The translations under genes and the position numbers were made by a program. The notes under the pieces were generated by a model, which worked only from the letters and a program-made list of their open reading frames with translations, was not told the origin of the DNA and ran no database searches. DNA of 64,000 bases from Pedobacter zeaxanthinifaciens (GTDB lineage Bacteria > Bacteroidota > Bacteroidia > Sphingobacteriales > Sphingobacteriaceae), in contig NZ_QMHP01000002.1 of assembly GCF_003313335.1 (NCBI RefSeq), forward strand, positions 460,254 through 524,253, written 5' to 3'. This document shows positions 36,337 through 45,928 of the stretch, piece after piece (within the stretch, counting starts at the first letter, position 1; each line of letters begins with the position of its first letter).

Positions 36337-36425
36337 AGCGATTGGTTTAGGTTAGTTAAGTACACAAATTAGTTAAAGGTTTACACAATTGGCACAATTT
36401 CTATATAACATTTTAGTTTCAAAAC

Positions 36426-38222
36426 TTATTTTCGGGCATAATGCTTGTTCTCGAACCATAAAAAACTGGCTGATAATATGACGATGATTAAAAACCACGT
36501 TTTCGAAACCTCTTTTACGGAGTTTATTTCCTCAATAGTTTGGTCGCTATTTCTTTTATTGTAATGATTTGTATAGTCGAAATTGTTTTTTAATGTTTGG
36601 GCAAGCCTTACACTTTTCCAATCGCTGCTATTAAACACATAAAAATCTTTATTTTCACCATTAATGTTTAAGGTTTGCCAACCATAATTTGTTGGCCAAA
36701 TTTGTGACTGCCATTGATTGTTAAATAGTAGATTTTGAATGATATTTACCTGTTTTTTAAGGTAATTTACTGCTGGCACTTTAGCATCTTGTGTAACTAT
36801 TTGAAAAGTTGCTTTTTGATTTATTGTAAGAAATTGATTGATAGAGTTGAAGTCAATGGCATTCCTTTTTTTACGAGCGGCGGCATTTGCAAGGGTTGTC
36901 CAATAATTGGCGTAACTCTCTTTATCTCCGTTAAGTAGCCATTGATAACTGTTTTGTAAAGTAGTGTAGACGATCTTTCCTGCGCCATAAAGTTCTTCCG
37001 TTGCAACGGTTTGCCCCCGACTATTGCTAATTAGTGCTTGCTGTCCTTTCTGCAGTTGTAAAAACCATTTCAAATCGGTACTGATGCCTGATAATCTCAA
37101 TTGCGTATTCGCTAGTTGTAAATCTGCTACTTTATCGGCTGTAAGCTGATCAACTCTTTTAACGTTTTTTTCAATCCTTCCTGTGGGATTAGGGTCATCC
37201 AGCCAAATAATAAGTCCTAAGCCTTTTGCCACCGCTTGCCAAATCGTCTGTTGTTCTGCTGCCGAACTTTGATCAAACTCTTGTTGGTTCAGCATTAAAA
37301 TATCTTCTTTTTGTAACTGGTTGGCAGTTAAAGTCTGCAGATTAAAGGAATTGCGATTCAAAAAATCAGTGCTAAATTTATCTTTGCTTATTCTACTTCT
37401 AAGCGCTACAGGATAAGATTGTGCGTACCACCAATCTTTAAGAAATTTATATTCAAAACTGGGGAATGAACTTAATATTGTAACGCCAATTGGTGTCTTG
37501 GGAATGGACTGTACTGGTATGACTTCTTTAGCAACGGTATCTTCTTTTGCCAATGCTACCAATTTTAAAAGGGCCTTTCCTTTTTGCCTCATTTGAAACT
37601 TTAGTGTGAAGGTCTGATTTTGCTGTGCTCCAATTGTTGCAGAATCTAAATCCACACCAAAGCCCACTAATTTAAGTTGGATAGGGCTTTTGCCGTGATT
37701 TTGGTACTTCCCTTGTACGCTTAGTATTTCTTCTTGTTGAACAAGAGCGGGCCAACTGCAACTGACTACGCCGTTGGGCAGTGGTGCAGGATGAAAGGAA
37801 ATAACCGTAGCATCTAATTTATCCAGATCTGTTTGAGCTAGCCCATAACCATACACCTCTAGCTGCTTAATAGATGGGTTTTCTGCTAGATGATAGGCTA
37901 AATCGGGAAGGTAGATTGCTTTTGATTTAAGGATTTGCCGCAAAGAAGGGTCGGTGTAATAAACTTTACTTTCCTTTTTAATGATACTGTCTATATTTGA
38001 ACCTGCAGTAATGACGGTGATTTTGTTTTTTAGTTGTTTTTCTTTTACCGAGTACTGCAAAGGGATGGCTAATAAGGCTAAGCTAAGTATTAATAGTGTG
38101 TGACAAGCTATTCTGCCTGCCAACCAATGCTTGTTCTTCCGCTTGATATCTAAGTATACACAGATCAAAAGCAGTATTGCACTAGCAACGATTACTCCAA
38201 TTTTAAAGTCCATTTCCATCAA
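36426..38222 (-). CDS. large membrane protein of the MoxR/BatA cluster
   Basis: A 598-residue protein that I cannot assign to a named family. It has two hydrophobic helices at the N-terminus (about 8-25 and 38-58) and one at the extreme C-terminus (TWFLIIVILSASFLWF). Between them is a large periplasmic region with an Ig-like segment (~170-250) followed by a glutamine-amidotransferase-like or von Willebrand-like alpha/beta domain (TPIGVTILSSFPSFEY, KEDILMLN, GLIIWLDDP). The layout resembles membrane proteins that accompany MoxR/BatA systems in Bacteroidota. Its start overlaps the DUF4175 stop by 4 bases, so it is the last member of that operon before the TldD genes. Confidence 0.8.
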   Translation of the reverse strand: MMEMDFKIGVIVASAILLLICVYLDIKRKNKHWLAGRIACHTLLILSLALLAIPLQYSVKEKQLKNKITVITAGSNIDSIIKKESKVYYTDPSLRQILKSKAIYLPDLAYHLAENPSIKQLEVYGYGLAQTDLDKLDATVISFHPAPLPNGVVSCSWPALVQQEEILSVQGKYQNHGKSPIQLKLVGFGVDLDSATIGAQQNQTFTLKFQMRQKGKALLKLVALAKEDTVAKEVIPVQSIPKTPIGVTILSSFPSFEYKFLKDWWYAQSYPVALRSRISKDKFSTDFLNRNSFNLQTLTANQLQKEDILMLNQQEFDQSSAAEQQTIWQAVAKGLGLIIWLDDPNPTGRIEKNVKRVDQLTADKVADLQLANTQLRLSGISTDLKWFLQLQKGQQALISNSRGQTVATEELYGAGKIVYTTLQNSYQWLLNGDKESYANYWTTLANAAARKKRNAIDFNSINQFLTINQKATFQIVTQDAKVPAVNYLKKQVNIIQNLLFNNQWQSQIWPTNYGWQTLNINGENKDFYVFNSSDWKSVRLAQTLKNNFDYTNHYNKRNSDQTIEEINSVKEVSKTWFLIIVILSASFLWFENKHYARK

Positions 38223-40333
38223 TTCTTATTTTTTAAATTGTTGAAGTAAATGGTTGCCAATTTTTTGCTTGAACCAGCGTTGTTGGCAGTTGGTTTCGGT
38301 ATTTCTTTTCCGATGATGCGGTAAATGGCGTTCGCTACACTTTCAAGATCTTTTTGTTGAGGTGGGTTTTGGTTGTTTAGTTTCCTAAGGCTGCGGAGTG
38401 CAGATAGGAAACTTGCCGGTCGAGTTGCCGCTGCCGCAATCATTTCCTTTTCGCCAGCTTGTAGCAATGCCTTTTCATTGCCATTAAAGGGTTTGCCATT
38501 TTGGTGGATGCTAAGCAATGACAATAAAATTTTAAGTTCCTGCTTACTTTTATCCGAAACCTCCATTTGTGCCGTTCTGCTAGGCGCTACAATTTGTTCT
38601 AGTTCTCCTGTTAAGCGTTTTTCCATTTTTAGCGCTGTAGTTTTGATGGTGGTTTTAGCTACATAAGCTCTAGATTTTTGCTGCAGATCCTTGAGTAAAC
38701 GTAATGCTTTATATTCGAAAGGCAGGGCTTCCTGTGCCTTATAAGTACGTAGGTTGAGCTCTGATTTCCACATTTCGTTTAAAACTGCTTTCAATTGTTG
38801 CTTAATTTCGGGCTCAAAAAAAGTGGCATCCTCTGCAATATCATGTTTGTGGGCATACTTATCCATGAGTGCCTGTACGTCGCCAAATTTTTCTCCTTTG
38901 TGGTCATGTCCATCACCCTCATGGTGCTCGTCATCGCCACCAATTTGCGTTTCGTTTTCTTCGCCTAAAAATTTCCCATATCTTAAGCGTAATAATTTTT
39001 GATCTATGCCTAAATTGTTGCTTCTTTTCTTGAACTCATCTGGAGTGATATTGGCTTTGTCGGAAAGCAGCTTTTCTGTGTCGATAATGATCTGCCGCTG
39101 ACTTCTAAAATACTCTGGTACTAAACTCACACCGGAAGTCATCCCTGCCATACTCATCAGTTCGGCAGTGTCTACTATCGCAACACTATACATATCAGAC
39201 CTACTAGATTGCCCATTATTATCTTTGGCCTCAATAAAAAAATACAGTTCATCTCCGGGTTTCATCCCTAAGCTTTTTAAATCAATGCGTTTTTTAAGTT
39301 GCAAGCTTTTTTGATTGTTGATGGTCGTTTCAAAGCTCAACCTCTTTTCCGTAAAGCTTACGCTCTCGCCCTTGCCACTCGCCATAGTTGCAGAGATAAA
39401 GGCCTCTCGGATTCCATAATCGTCTGTTAAATTTGCGTAAAGCTCCACTTTTGGAGTCTGGCCAATATATATCGTAGTTTGTGGCTTAGGTTGAGTGATT
39501 TTTATCACCACAGGATGGTCTGGTATTACTTCAATTTGATAAAGGTCTGATTTATTGCCGTCTATCACTAATTGATAAAAACCAGGTGTTGTAATTTTTT
39601 TAGAAAAACGCCAATGTGTAGCCTTTGCATTGCTTGGAGTTAAGTTCAGTTTTTCTTTATCGTTAAAAATAACATATAGCGATTTTAAACTGGTATTGGT
39701 ATTGATTTCCCAAGTTACCGTAGCGCCAATTTCTACTTTTAACGAAAATTGCTGCTGTGTTCGTTTCGGTTTTTGTGTATAGGCTGGGGGTTGAATGATA
39801 ATTTGGTAGTCTTCAATTTGAGGTGAAATGGTTTCGGTTTTAGCATCTATGTGTTGATGATTTTCGGTTAGCTTTGAGTTAGATGTTTTATTGGCTAAAG
39901 AGCTAAAAGTAAGCATACTAACAATTCCTATCAGTAAACACGAACAACCGATAGCTAATTTTTTGCTTGCGCCTCTAGTAAGTTGCAACTGCGGTAATAC
40001 ATTTGAAATTTTCTCTAGTTGCAGTTGAGCTAAGGTTGATAATTCATGATTTTCTTTGATTAGCAAACTCGCACTATCTTCCAATATAGGGAACTGTGTG
40101 TCAAGGTATCTTACTGCCCAAGCATCATTAATTTGCCATAATGGGCGCCTCCACAAAAATAGGAGGGCAGCTATAACAAATGAACAAAGGTCGATGAACA
40201 TATTTGGAACCCAGAAGTAGCTAACCAAGCTATGGATAAGTAAAGTAAAGCCTACGCAAATAGCCAAGCCTTGGATCAGGTAAATTGTAATCCATTGCTG
40301 CTTTAATTTGTTGATATAGCGCTTTTCCTTCAT
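38219..40333 (-). CDS. DUF4175-like membrane protein of the MoxR/BatA cluster
   Basis: A 704-residue protein with two N-terminal membrane helices (~15-35, 40-60), a third near 125-145, then a long extracytoplasmic region. The region includes Ig-like beta segments (YQIIIQPPAYTQKPKRT; KTTIYIGQTPKVELYANLTDDYGIREAFI) and a C-terminal helical part, as in DUF4175 proteins. A striking His/Asp-rich linker (DDEHHEGDGHDHKGE, ~467-482) may bind metal. It sits between the BatA-like gene (5 bases) and the 598-residue membrane protein gene (4-base overlap). The role is unknown, probably part of a membrane complex driven by the MoxR ATPase. Confidence 0.8.
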   Translation of the reverse strand: MKEKRYINKLKQQWITIYLIQGLAICVGFTLLIHSLVSYFWVPNMFIDLCSFVIAALLFLWRRPLWQINDAWAVRYLDTQFPILEDSASLLIKENHELSTLAQLQLEKISNVLPQLQLTRGASKKLAIGCSCLLIGIVSMLTFSSLANKTSNSKLTENHQHIDAKTETISPQIEDYQIIIQPPAYTQKPKRTQQQFSLKVEIGATVTWEINTNTSLKSLYVIFNDKEKLNLTPSNAKATHWRFSKKITTPGFYQLVIDGNKSDLYQIEVIPDHPVVIKITQPKPQTTIYIGQTPKVELYANLTDDYGIREAFISATMASGKGESVSFTEKRLSFETTINNQKSLQLKKRIDLKSLGMKPGDELYFFIEAKDNNGQSSRSDMYSVAIVDTAELMSMAGMTSGVSLVPEYFRSQRQIIIDTEKLLSDKANITPDEFKKRSNNLGIDQKLLRLRYGKFLGEENETQIGGDDEHHEGDGHDHKGEKFGDVQALMDKYAHKHDIAEDATFFEPEIKQQLKAVLNEMWKSELNLRTYKAQEALPFEYKALRLLKDLQQKSRAYVAKTTIKTTALKMEKRLTGELEQIVAPSRTAQMEVSDKSKQELKILLSLLSIHQNGKPFNGNEKALLQAGEKEMIAAAATRPASFLSALRSLRKLNNQNPPQQKDLESVANAIYRIIGKEIPKPTANNAGSSKKLATIYFNNLKNKN

Positions 40334-40338
40334 TCCAG

Positions 40339-41706
40339 TTAGTTTTTGGTGCTATAACTTAGTATTCGTTCCAATAAAAGCACAACGAAGGCCATAATCC
40401 AAATCAGCTGATCTAACGATTTGCTTGTGCCAACATTGACTGTGGCTAGGCTATCTTTATTAAAAATTGCAATAGGTTGTTCTTGGTCGACTTGCGGTAC
40501 CGATTTAAACGCAAATCCGGTTGGCTTTTCTCCATATAGTATAGGCATAAGCGCCTCGGCAAAATCATCTTTCCATACCAATGTGGTCCATTTGGGGTTA
40601 AACTGTGTATAAAGTTGATATGATTTCCTTTGCTGCTCTTGTTTGACCGTTAAAACCGGGTTACCAAAAACATCTTTCCAAATGGTTTGTGTGCCATCGC
40701 TTTTTCTAGCTTCATTTTGCATTTTTAACAGCGCTGCATCGGTATTTTTATTTGCTGTAGTCGTCAAGCGGGTTACTTTTTTAATTATCGGGGTATTCGC
40801 ATATTGCAATGTAATTCCGTCAGGTTTTAACTTTGCCATAAGCTGCATGGGAATTGGTGTGTCACTAAGCCAAAAAATAGCATCTAGTTGATTGTCCCTC
40901 AACATAGTCCTAAAAACTATTGGCTGGTTAAGATAGCTTCCTATTGCTTCTAATGCTGCTCTCAAATAAGCCTCATCTTCCTTGTTTTTGCCATTAACTA
41001 CTACCGCTAACGGAGGAAATTCTTTAGAATTTACAATATGGTAGCTGGTGGCATTTTGTTGCTTAGCCGCTTTAAATGTCCTGCCGATAAATTGCGTATA
41101 AGTTGTGGTGTCGATATCCTTAATTTTGACTGCTTGCCAGTTAATTTTAAGATGTAAACTAGGTAGCATGTCATCAAATTTAGATGGCTGTTTGTTGGCA
41201 AAAATCCAAACTGGATACTGATTAGGTAGGAGATGGTTAGCTTGCTTTAACAGCGAGGTGTAGTTTAAAGCATCATTAAATTTACCTTCCAGATAATTCT
41301 TGGCGGTGTCCTTGAGTTCGATCGGTCCAAAACCTTTGGCGAAGTTTCGCAATTGATAGCCTTTTTGTAATAACGAGTCTATTGTTTTTTGATGTTCGTT
41401 ATAAATTGGTTTCAAATCTTTTCTGGCTACTAAAATCCATCCTTCTTTTGCAGCACTTAAACTTTTACCTGTTAAAAATGGCTTTGAAATTAGGATGGCC
41501 AGTAGGATAAAAAATAGACATCTCAACAGTAGTAATAGCCACTGGCTTATTTTTAGGTTTTTAGCAGTAGCTGCGGAACTTTCTCCCAATAAGGCAATAC
41601 TCCCAATTTTAAGCGTTTTTCCTTGTTTTACACGCCAAAGATGGATGATAATTGGCATAAGTATACTTGCCAATGAAATAAGTCCTATGGGATAGAGCAG
41701 TTGCAC
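40339..41706 (-). CDS. BatA-domain membrane protein
   Basis: A 455-residue protein. The N-terminal BatA domain is clear: a first membrane helix in MQLLYPIGLISLASILMPIIIHLW, the short KQGKTLKIGSIALL strand, then a second helix (WLLLLLRCLFFILLAILI). The middle is periplasmic with an alpha/beta fold, and a final helix (DQLIWIMAFVVLLLERIL) anchors the C-terminus. Such proteins accompany MoxR and DUF58 proteins in the Bat aerotolerance and related systems. Its start overlaps the DUF58 stop by one base. Confidence 0.85.
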   Translation of the reverse strand: MQLLYPIGLISLASILMPIIIHLWRVKQGKTLKIGSIALLGESSAATAKNLKISQWLLLLLRCLFFILLAILISKPFLTGKSLSAAKEGWILVARKDLKPIYNEHQKTIDSLLQKGYQLRNFAKGFGPIELKDTAKNYLEGKFNDALNYTSLLKQANHLLPNQYPVWIFANKQPSKFDDMLPSLHLKINWQAVKIKDIDTTTYTQFIGRTFKAAKQQNATSYHIVNSKEFPPLAVVVNGKNKEDEAYLRAALEAIGSYLNQPIVFRTMLRDNQLDAIFWLSDTPIPMQLMAKLKPDGITLQYANTPIIKKVTRLTTTANKNTDAALLKMQNEARKSDGTQTIWKDVFGNPVLTVKQEQQRKSYQLYTQFNPKWTTLVWKDDFAEALMPILYGEKPTGFAFKSVPQVDQEQPIAIFNKDSLATVNVGTSKSLDQLIWIMAFVVLLLERILSYSTKN

Positions 41707-42593
41707 TAGTAATTTACTTTGTTACGTTGTTTTAAAAAATCCCTCAATGCTTGGTCAATGGCTTGGTTGGTAACCAAGGTTCTATAGTAAATACCCCTGT
41801 CTAACATGTCAGTTTTAATTTGATTTAAATGTAGATCCATTTGTTGCTGATAGGTAGAGCGTATGGCCGCTTGATCAATTTGTATAGTTTGGCCGGTTTC
41901 CAAATCTTCGAAAGTGGTATAGCCTTTAAAATCCAAATCCAGTTCGTTTTTAGCCAATAGTTGAAAAACGATGATTTCATGTTTCATTGCAACTAGCTTG
42001 TCTAAAAGTGTGAGTAGTTCCTGATCTGCCTGGTAAAAATCAGTAATGAAAACCAGGAGTTCTCGTTGGCGCCCGCGGCTAAAAATTTCTTTATAAGCAA
42101 TGGGATTGGTAAAAGCGCCATCAGCTGTTATGTTTTCTAACTGATGAAACAGCCTGGATAGGTGCTGGAAATCCTGTTTAGTATTCATTGCAAAAAGTTC
42201 GTTTGCTTTAAACACGTAAAGGCCTACCGCATCACTTTGCAAATTAGCAAGGTATGCTAAAGAAGCTGCCAGATATTTAGCGTAGGTTATTTTAGTTAAA
42301 TTTCCATCGCTGTGGTTCATAGAGGAGCTTGCATCAATCAATAATCGCAAAGAAATATTAATTTCTACTTCTGACTCCCTAATGTAGTATCGATCCGACC
42401 GGGCGAACATTTTCCAATCCAAAGAACGTAAGTCGTCACCAGGTTGATAACTTCTATATTGACTAAATTCCATCCCGGCACCTTTTACATTACTTTTATT
42501 AATGCCGTTCATAAAGCCGCTGATGGTGGTTTTAGCCGCTAAGGAAAGTTGCTTGATGGAAAGTACAATCTTAGGATCTAAAAGCTTGCTCAT
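41706..42593 (-). CDS. DUF58 / von Willebrand-like protein
   Basis: A 295-residue cytosolic protein of the DUF58 family. The family block GMEFSQYRSYQPGDDLRSLDW is present, followed by a von Willebrand A-like fold with the metal-site motif DASSSM. DUF58 proteins bind or are remodelled by MoxR ATPases, and the MoxR gene is directly upstream with a one-base overlap. With the BatA-like gene downstream this gives the conserved order moxR-DUF58-batA. The client is unknown. Confidence 0.92.
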   Translation of the reverse strand: MSKLLDPKIVLSIKQLSLAAKTTISGFMNGINKSNVKGAGMEFSQYRSYQPGDDLRSLDWKMFARSDRYYIRESEVEINISLRLLIDASSSMNHSDGNLTKITYAKYLAASLAYLANLQSDAVGLYVFKANELFAMNTKQDFQHLSRLFHQLENITADGAFTNPIAYKEIFSRGRQRELLVFITDFYQADQELLTLLDKLVAMKHEIIVFQLLAKNELDLDFKGYTTFEDLETGQTIQIDQAAIRSTYQQQMDLHLNQIKTDMLDRGIYYRTLVTNQAIDQALRDFLKQRNKVNY

Positions 42594-43591
42594 TACATGC
42601 TATTTTTAGGTCTTGAAATAGAATTGAGCAGTTCTTCGGTGGCATGGTCAGCTGTAACGTTTTCGGCTTCTGCCTTGAAATTCATCAATATTCTATGTCT
42701 TAAAACTGGATAAGCCATAGTTTGAAGATCTTCCAGTGTTACTGCGTATCTGCCTTTGAGTAATGCTCTAGCTTTTGAGGTTAAAATGAGTGCCTGTCCG
42801 GCTCTTGGTCCAGCTCCCCAACGTACCCACTCCTTTATATAAGGCGAGGTGGTAGTATCGGGTCTGGTTGCCCTAATCAGTTCACTGGTGAACGCTACCA
42901 AGTCTTCGCTAATGCTCACCTGCAAAGTTAATCGCTGTAACTCCGTAATTTCTTCGGCACCTACAACAGGATTTACTTTTGGTTTGTTAGCGCCTGTGGT
43001 GCTGCTCAAGATACGCGTCTCTTCTGCCGCACTAGGATAGCCAATTTTGATGTATAACAAAAATCGGTCTAATTGAGCCTCTGGAAGCGGATAAGTGCCA
43101 GCTTGTTCTATTGGATTTTGTGTGGCTAGGATAAAGAACGGGCGATCTAAAGCATAGGTTTGACCAGCATAGGTTACCTCAAATTCTTGCATAGCTTCCA
43201 ATAATGCGGCTTGTGTTTTAGGTGGCGTTCGGTTAATCTCATCGGCCAAAATAATATTGCCGAACAATGGGCCTTTGTTGAACTTGAAAAACCGTTTCCC
43301 GGTGGTATGGTCTTCTTCTAAAATCTCGGTGCCAACAATGTCAGAAGGCATGAGGTCGGGTGTAAATTGTATCCGTCTAAAAGAAAGGTCTAATGCTTGC
43401 GACATGGTACGTACCATCAGTGTTTTGGCAAGCCCAGGTACACCTTCTACCAAACAATGCCCGCCCGCCATTAGCGCAATTAACATTTCTTCAATAACAC
43501 TGTCTTGGCCTACAATTATTTTTTGAATTTCACTTTTTAAAGATGATATTTTTTCAATCAAGCTTTTGATATTGCTTTCCGTATTTTCCAA
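42593..43591 (-). CDS. MoxR-family AAA+ ATPase
   Basis: A 332-residue AAA+ chaperone of the MoxR branch. The Walker A motif is GVPGLAKT (50-57), Walker B IILADEINR (about 112-120), followed by PPKTQAALLEAMQE, sensor 1 in LATQNPIEQ, and sensor 2 in RAGQALI. MoxR ATPases assemble or activate partner complexes, often through von Willebrand proteins. It is the first gene of a five-gene operon (DUF58, BatA-like, DUF4175-like, large membrane protein) that continues into tldD-tldE-tldD. It is divergent from a DUF4159 gene. Confidence 0.95.
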   Translation of the reverse strand: MENTESNIKSLIEKISSLKSEIQKIIVGQDSVIEEMLIALMAGGHCLVEGVPGLAKTLMVRTMSQALDLSFRRIQFTPDLMPSDIVGTEILEEDHTTGKRFFKFNKGPLFGNIILADEINRTPPKTQAALLEAMQEFEVTYAGQTYALDRPFFILATQNPIEQAGTYPLPEAQLDRFLLYIKIGYPSAAEETRILSSTTGANKPKVNPVVGAEEITELQRLTLQVSISEDLVAFTSELIRATRPDTTTSPYIKEWVRWGAGPRAGQALILTSKARALLKGRYAVTLEDLQTMAYPVLRHRILMNFKAEAENVTADHATEELLNSISRPKNSM

Positions 43592-43741
43592 ATGTGTAAA
43601 ATCTTAAATAACGATTAATGATGCTTCAATATAGCGGATATAAAATTGAAAAATAAAGTGGTTTTAAAGATTATCAAAAAAATTACAACATTTAGCGGCG
43701 TAAAAAATAGTTTTTAAAATAAATGGGATTAATTTAGAAGG

Positions 43742-44371
43742 ATGCGAGCTGCCAAATTTACTTTTGCGAGATTAAAATATAATTCAGGAGATTGGGATAC
43801 CGACCAGCGTATGCCGGCAAATGTGTTGAACTCGCTTATAGAGTATACCACTATTCCATTAGAGCCAGAGGAGAAAATAATAGAATTAAGCGGCGCTGAT
43901 ATTTTTAAATATCCATTTTGCTATTTGAGCGGCCATAAATTAGTACAGTTTAACCAACAAGAAGCTGCAAACTTTAAAGCTTTTGTAAAAAACGGTGGCT
44001 TTGTATTTGTTGATGATTGCAACCACGACATTGATGGCCTATTTGCACGTTCATTTGAAGCGCAAATGATCAGTTTATTTGGCGCCGGTGCATTGAAAAA
44101 GATCCCTAACAGTCATCCGATATATAGTGCTTTTTTTAAGTTTGACAAAGGACCTCCAACCACCTCTTTTGAACTTAATGGTTGGGGAGATGATTTAGTT
44201 CATGACTATCTGAAAGCCATTATTATCAACGGACGGATAGGAGTGTTGTATAGCAACAAAGATTATGGTTGCGAATGGGATTATGATTTTAGAAACAAAC
44301 GCTTCTTGGCAGAAGACAACACTAAATTTGCAGTAAATATAGTGATGTACGCCATGGGCGTTAATAGTTGA
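43742..44371 (+). CDS. DUF4159 domain protein
   Basis: A 209-residue protein of the DUF4159 family, recognisable by the opening FTFARLKYNSGDWDTDQRMPANVL and the central LSGHKLVQFNQQEAANFKAFVKNGGFVFVDDCNHD. The fold is probably glutamine-amidotransferase-like, but no catalytic cysteine is visible at the elbow. There is no signal peptide. It is divergent from the moxR operon over 150 bases. DUF4159 genes are typical members of MoxR/DUF58/BatA clusters, so it likely works with that system. Confidence 0.85.
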   Translation: MRAAKFTFARLKYNSGDWDTDQRMPANVLNSLIEYTTIPLEPEEKIIELSGADIFKYPFCYLSGHKLVQFNQQEAANFKAFVKNGGFVFVDDCNHDIDGLFARSFEAQMISLFGAGALKKIPNSHPIYSAFFKFDKGPPTTSFELNGWGDDLVHDYLKAIIINGRIGVLYSNKDYGCEWDYDFRNKRFLAEDNTKFAVNIVMYAMGVNS

Positions 44372-44396
44372 TATTTTAGGTTTTAGGAACTAGGAA

Positions 44397-44609
44397 TTAG
44401 AGATTAGTTTAAAATGGTTAATTGTTAAGGATAAATGGTTAATGAATAGCGTATTCGTAAACAATCTTATTGACTGATTACTGGTGCCTAAATCCTAATA
44501 AATACTTAGAGATTAGTTTTTAAAATGGTTAATTGTTAAGGATAAATGGTTAATGAATAGCGTATTCGTAAACAATCTTATTGACTGATTACTGGTGCCT
44601 AAATCCTAG
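44397..44609. repeat. direct duplication of a ~103-bp intergenic segment
   Basis: TTAGAGATTAG followed by ~90 identical bases begins at 44397 and again at 44506; the second copy has two extra T residues. The unit contains GGTTAATTGTTAAGG and GGATAAATGGTTAATG, which belong to the 7-base repeat style seen elsewhere. No gene is evident. Confidence 0.85.
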
Positions 44610-44661
44610 CCAATAATACTTAAACCATTAACAATTAACCATTCATCATTAACAATTATAA

Positions 44662-45858
44662 TTAAACTTTTCCCGGATACTGTTGTAATGCCAGCTCTAA
44701 ACAATCCATTGCGGAATTCAAATCATCAACATTAAGCACGTAAGCCATGCGCACTTCGTTTTTTCCAGAACCAGCTGAAGAATAGAAACCTGTAGCCGGA
44801 GCCATCATCACTGTAGCATTGTTGTGTTCGAAGCTTTCCAAAATCCACTGACAAAATTTGTCTGCATCATCAATCGGGAATTTGGCCACTACATAAAATG
44901 CGCCACCTGGGTTAGGGCAGTAAACGCCTTCAATATTATTTAGCCTGTTCACCAACGTATCTCTACGCAACGTATATTCTTTATTAACTGCTTCAAAATA
45001 GCTGTCTGGAGTATCCACTGCAGCTGCACCAGCAATCTGTTCAACCATTCCCGGACTTAAACGAGCTTGCGCAAACTTTAATCCTGCAGCAATAATTTCT
45101 TTGTTTTTGGTGATTAAACAACCTAAACGAGCACCACAAGCACTATAACGTTTAGATACAGTATCCATCACTACTACGTTTTGATCTAAGCCTTCCAAAT
45201 GCATTGGAGAAATAAATTCGCGGCCATCATAACAAAATTCACGATAAGCCTCGTCTGAGAACAAGAAAAGATCGTACTTTAAACAAAGCGCTTTTAAAGC
45301 TTCCAATTCCTCTTTTGAGTACAAATAACCAGTTGGATTATTTGGGTTGCAAATAATAATTGCTTTTGTTTTTTCTGTAATTAATTTCTCAAATTCGGCA
45401 ATAGGAGGTAAGGCAAAACCATTTTCTATGTATGAAAGGATAGGTTTTACCACCACGTTGCTCATGCAGGCAAAGCCATTGTAGTTTGCGTAAAAAGGCT
45501 CTGGAATAATAATTTCGTCGCCCTCGTTTACGCAAGTTTGCATTGCAATGGTAATTGCTTCAGAGCCACCAACAGTCACCAAAATATTTTCCGGTGTGAT
45601 ATTATAGCCTAACTTATTGTAATATTCGGTGAGTTTTTTTCTGTAGGCCAAGGTTCCTTCTGATGGGGTATATGCCCAAACATTAAAATCAATATTTTTA
45701 ATGGCATTTAGCATGCCTTCTGGAGTTTCAATATCTGGCTGGCCTATATTGAGGTGATATACTTTTTTGCCGTCGGCTTTAGCTTTATCAGCAAACGGAG
45801 TTAATTTTCTAATTGGTGAGGCGGGCATCTGCAGCCCTTTTTCTGATATTTTTGGCAT
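44662..45858 (-). CDS. PLP-dependent aminotransferase, class I (aspartate/aromatic type)
   Basis: A 398-residue fold-type I aminotransferase. Key blocks are KVYHLNIGQPDIETP, GGSEAI, CNPNNPTGY, SDEAYREF and the PLP-lysine region VSKRYSACGARLG, with the substrate-binding arginine near NEVRMAY at the end. It resembles aspartate or aromatic aminotransferases, which could complete Phe/Tyr synthesis, but the specificity cannot be told from the sequence. It lies downstream of the DUF1573 gene across a terminator, so it is probably transcribed separately. Confidence 0.92.
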   Translation of the reverse strand: MPKISEKGLQMPASPIRKLTPFADKAKADGKKVYHLNIGQPDIETPEGMLNAIKNIDFNVWAYTPSEGTLAYRKKLTEYYNKLGYNITPENILVTVGGSEAITIAMQTCVNEGDEIIIPEPFYANYNGFACMSNVVVKPILSYIENGFALPPIAEFEKLITEKTKAIIICNPNNPTGYLYSKEELEALKALCLKYDLFLFSDEAYREFCYDGREFISPMHLEGLDQNVVVMDTVSKRYSACGARLGCLITKNKEIIAAGLKFAQARLSPGMVEQIAGAAAVDTPDSYFEAVNKEYTLRRDTLVNRLNNIEGVYCPNPGGAFYVVAKFPIDDADKFCQWILESFEHNNATVMMAPATGFYSSAGSGKNEVRMAYVLNVDDLNSAMDCLELALQQYPGKV

Positions 45859-45872
45859 GGTGCAAAAATATA

Positions 45873-45899
45873 AAAACCCCGTTGTAATAACGAGGTTTT
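45873..45899 (-). terminator. terminator after the DUF1573 gene
   Basis: On the minus strand AAAACCTCGTT pairs with AACGGGGTTTT (one G-U pair) around ATTAC, followed by a U-rich tail. It lies in the gap between the DUF1573 gene and the aminotransferase gene. Confidence 0.8.
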
Positions 45900-45928
45900 C
45901 AATTAAAAATATTGTACTGCTTTTAAGC

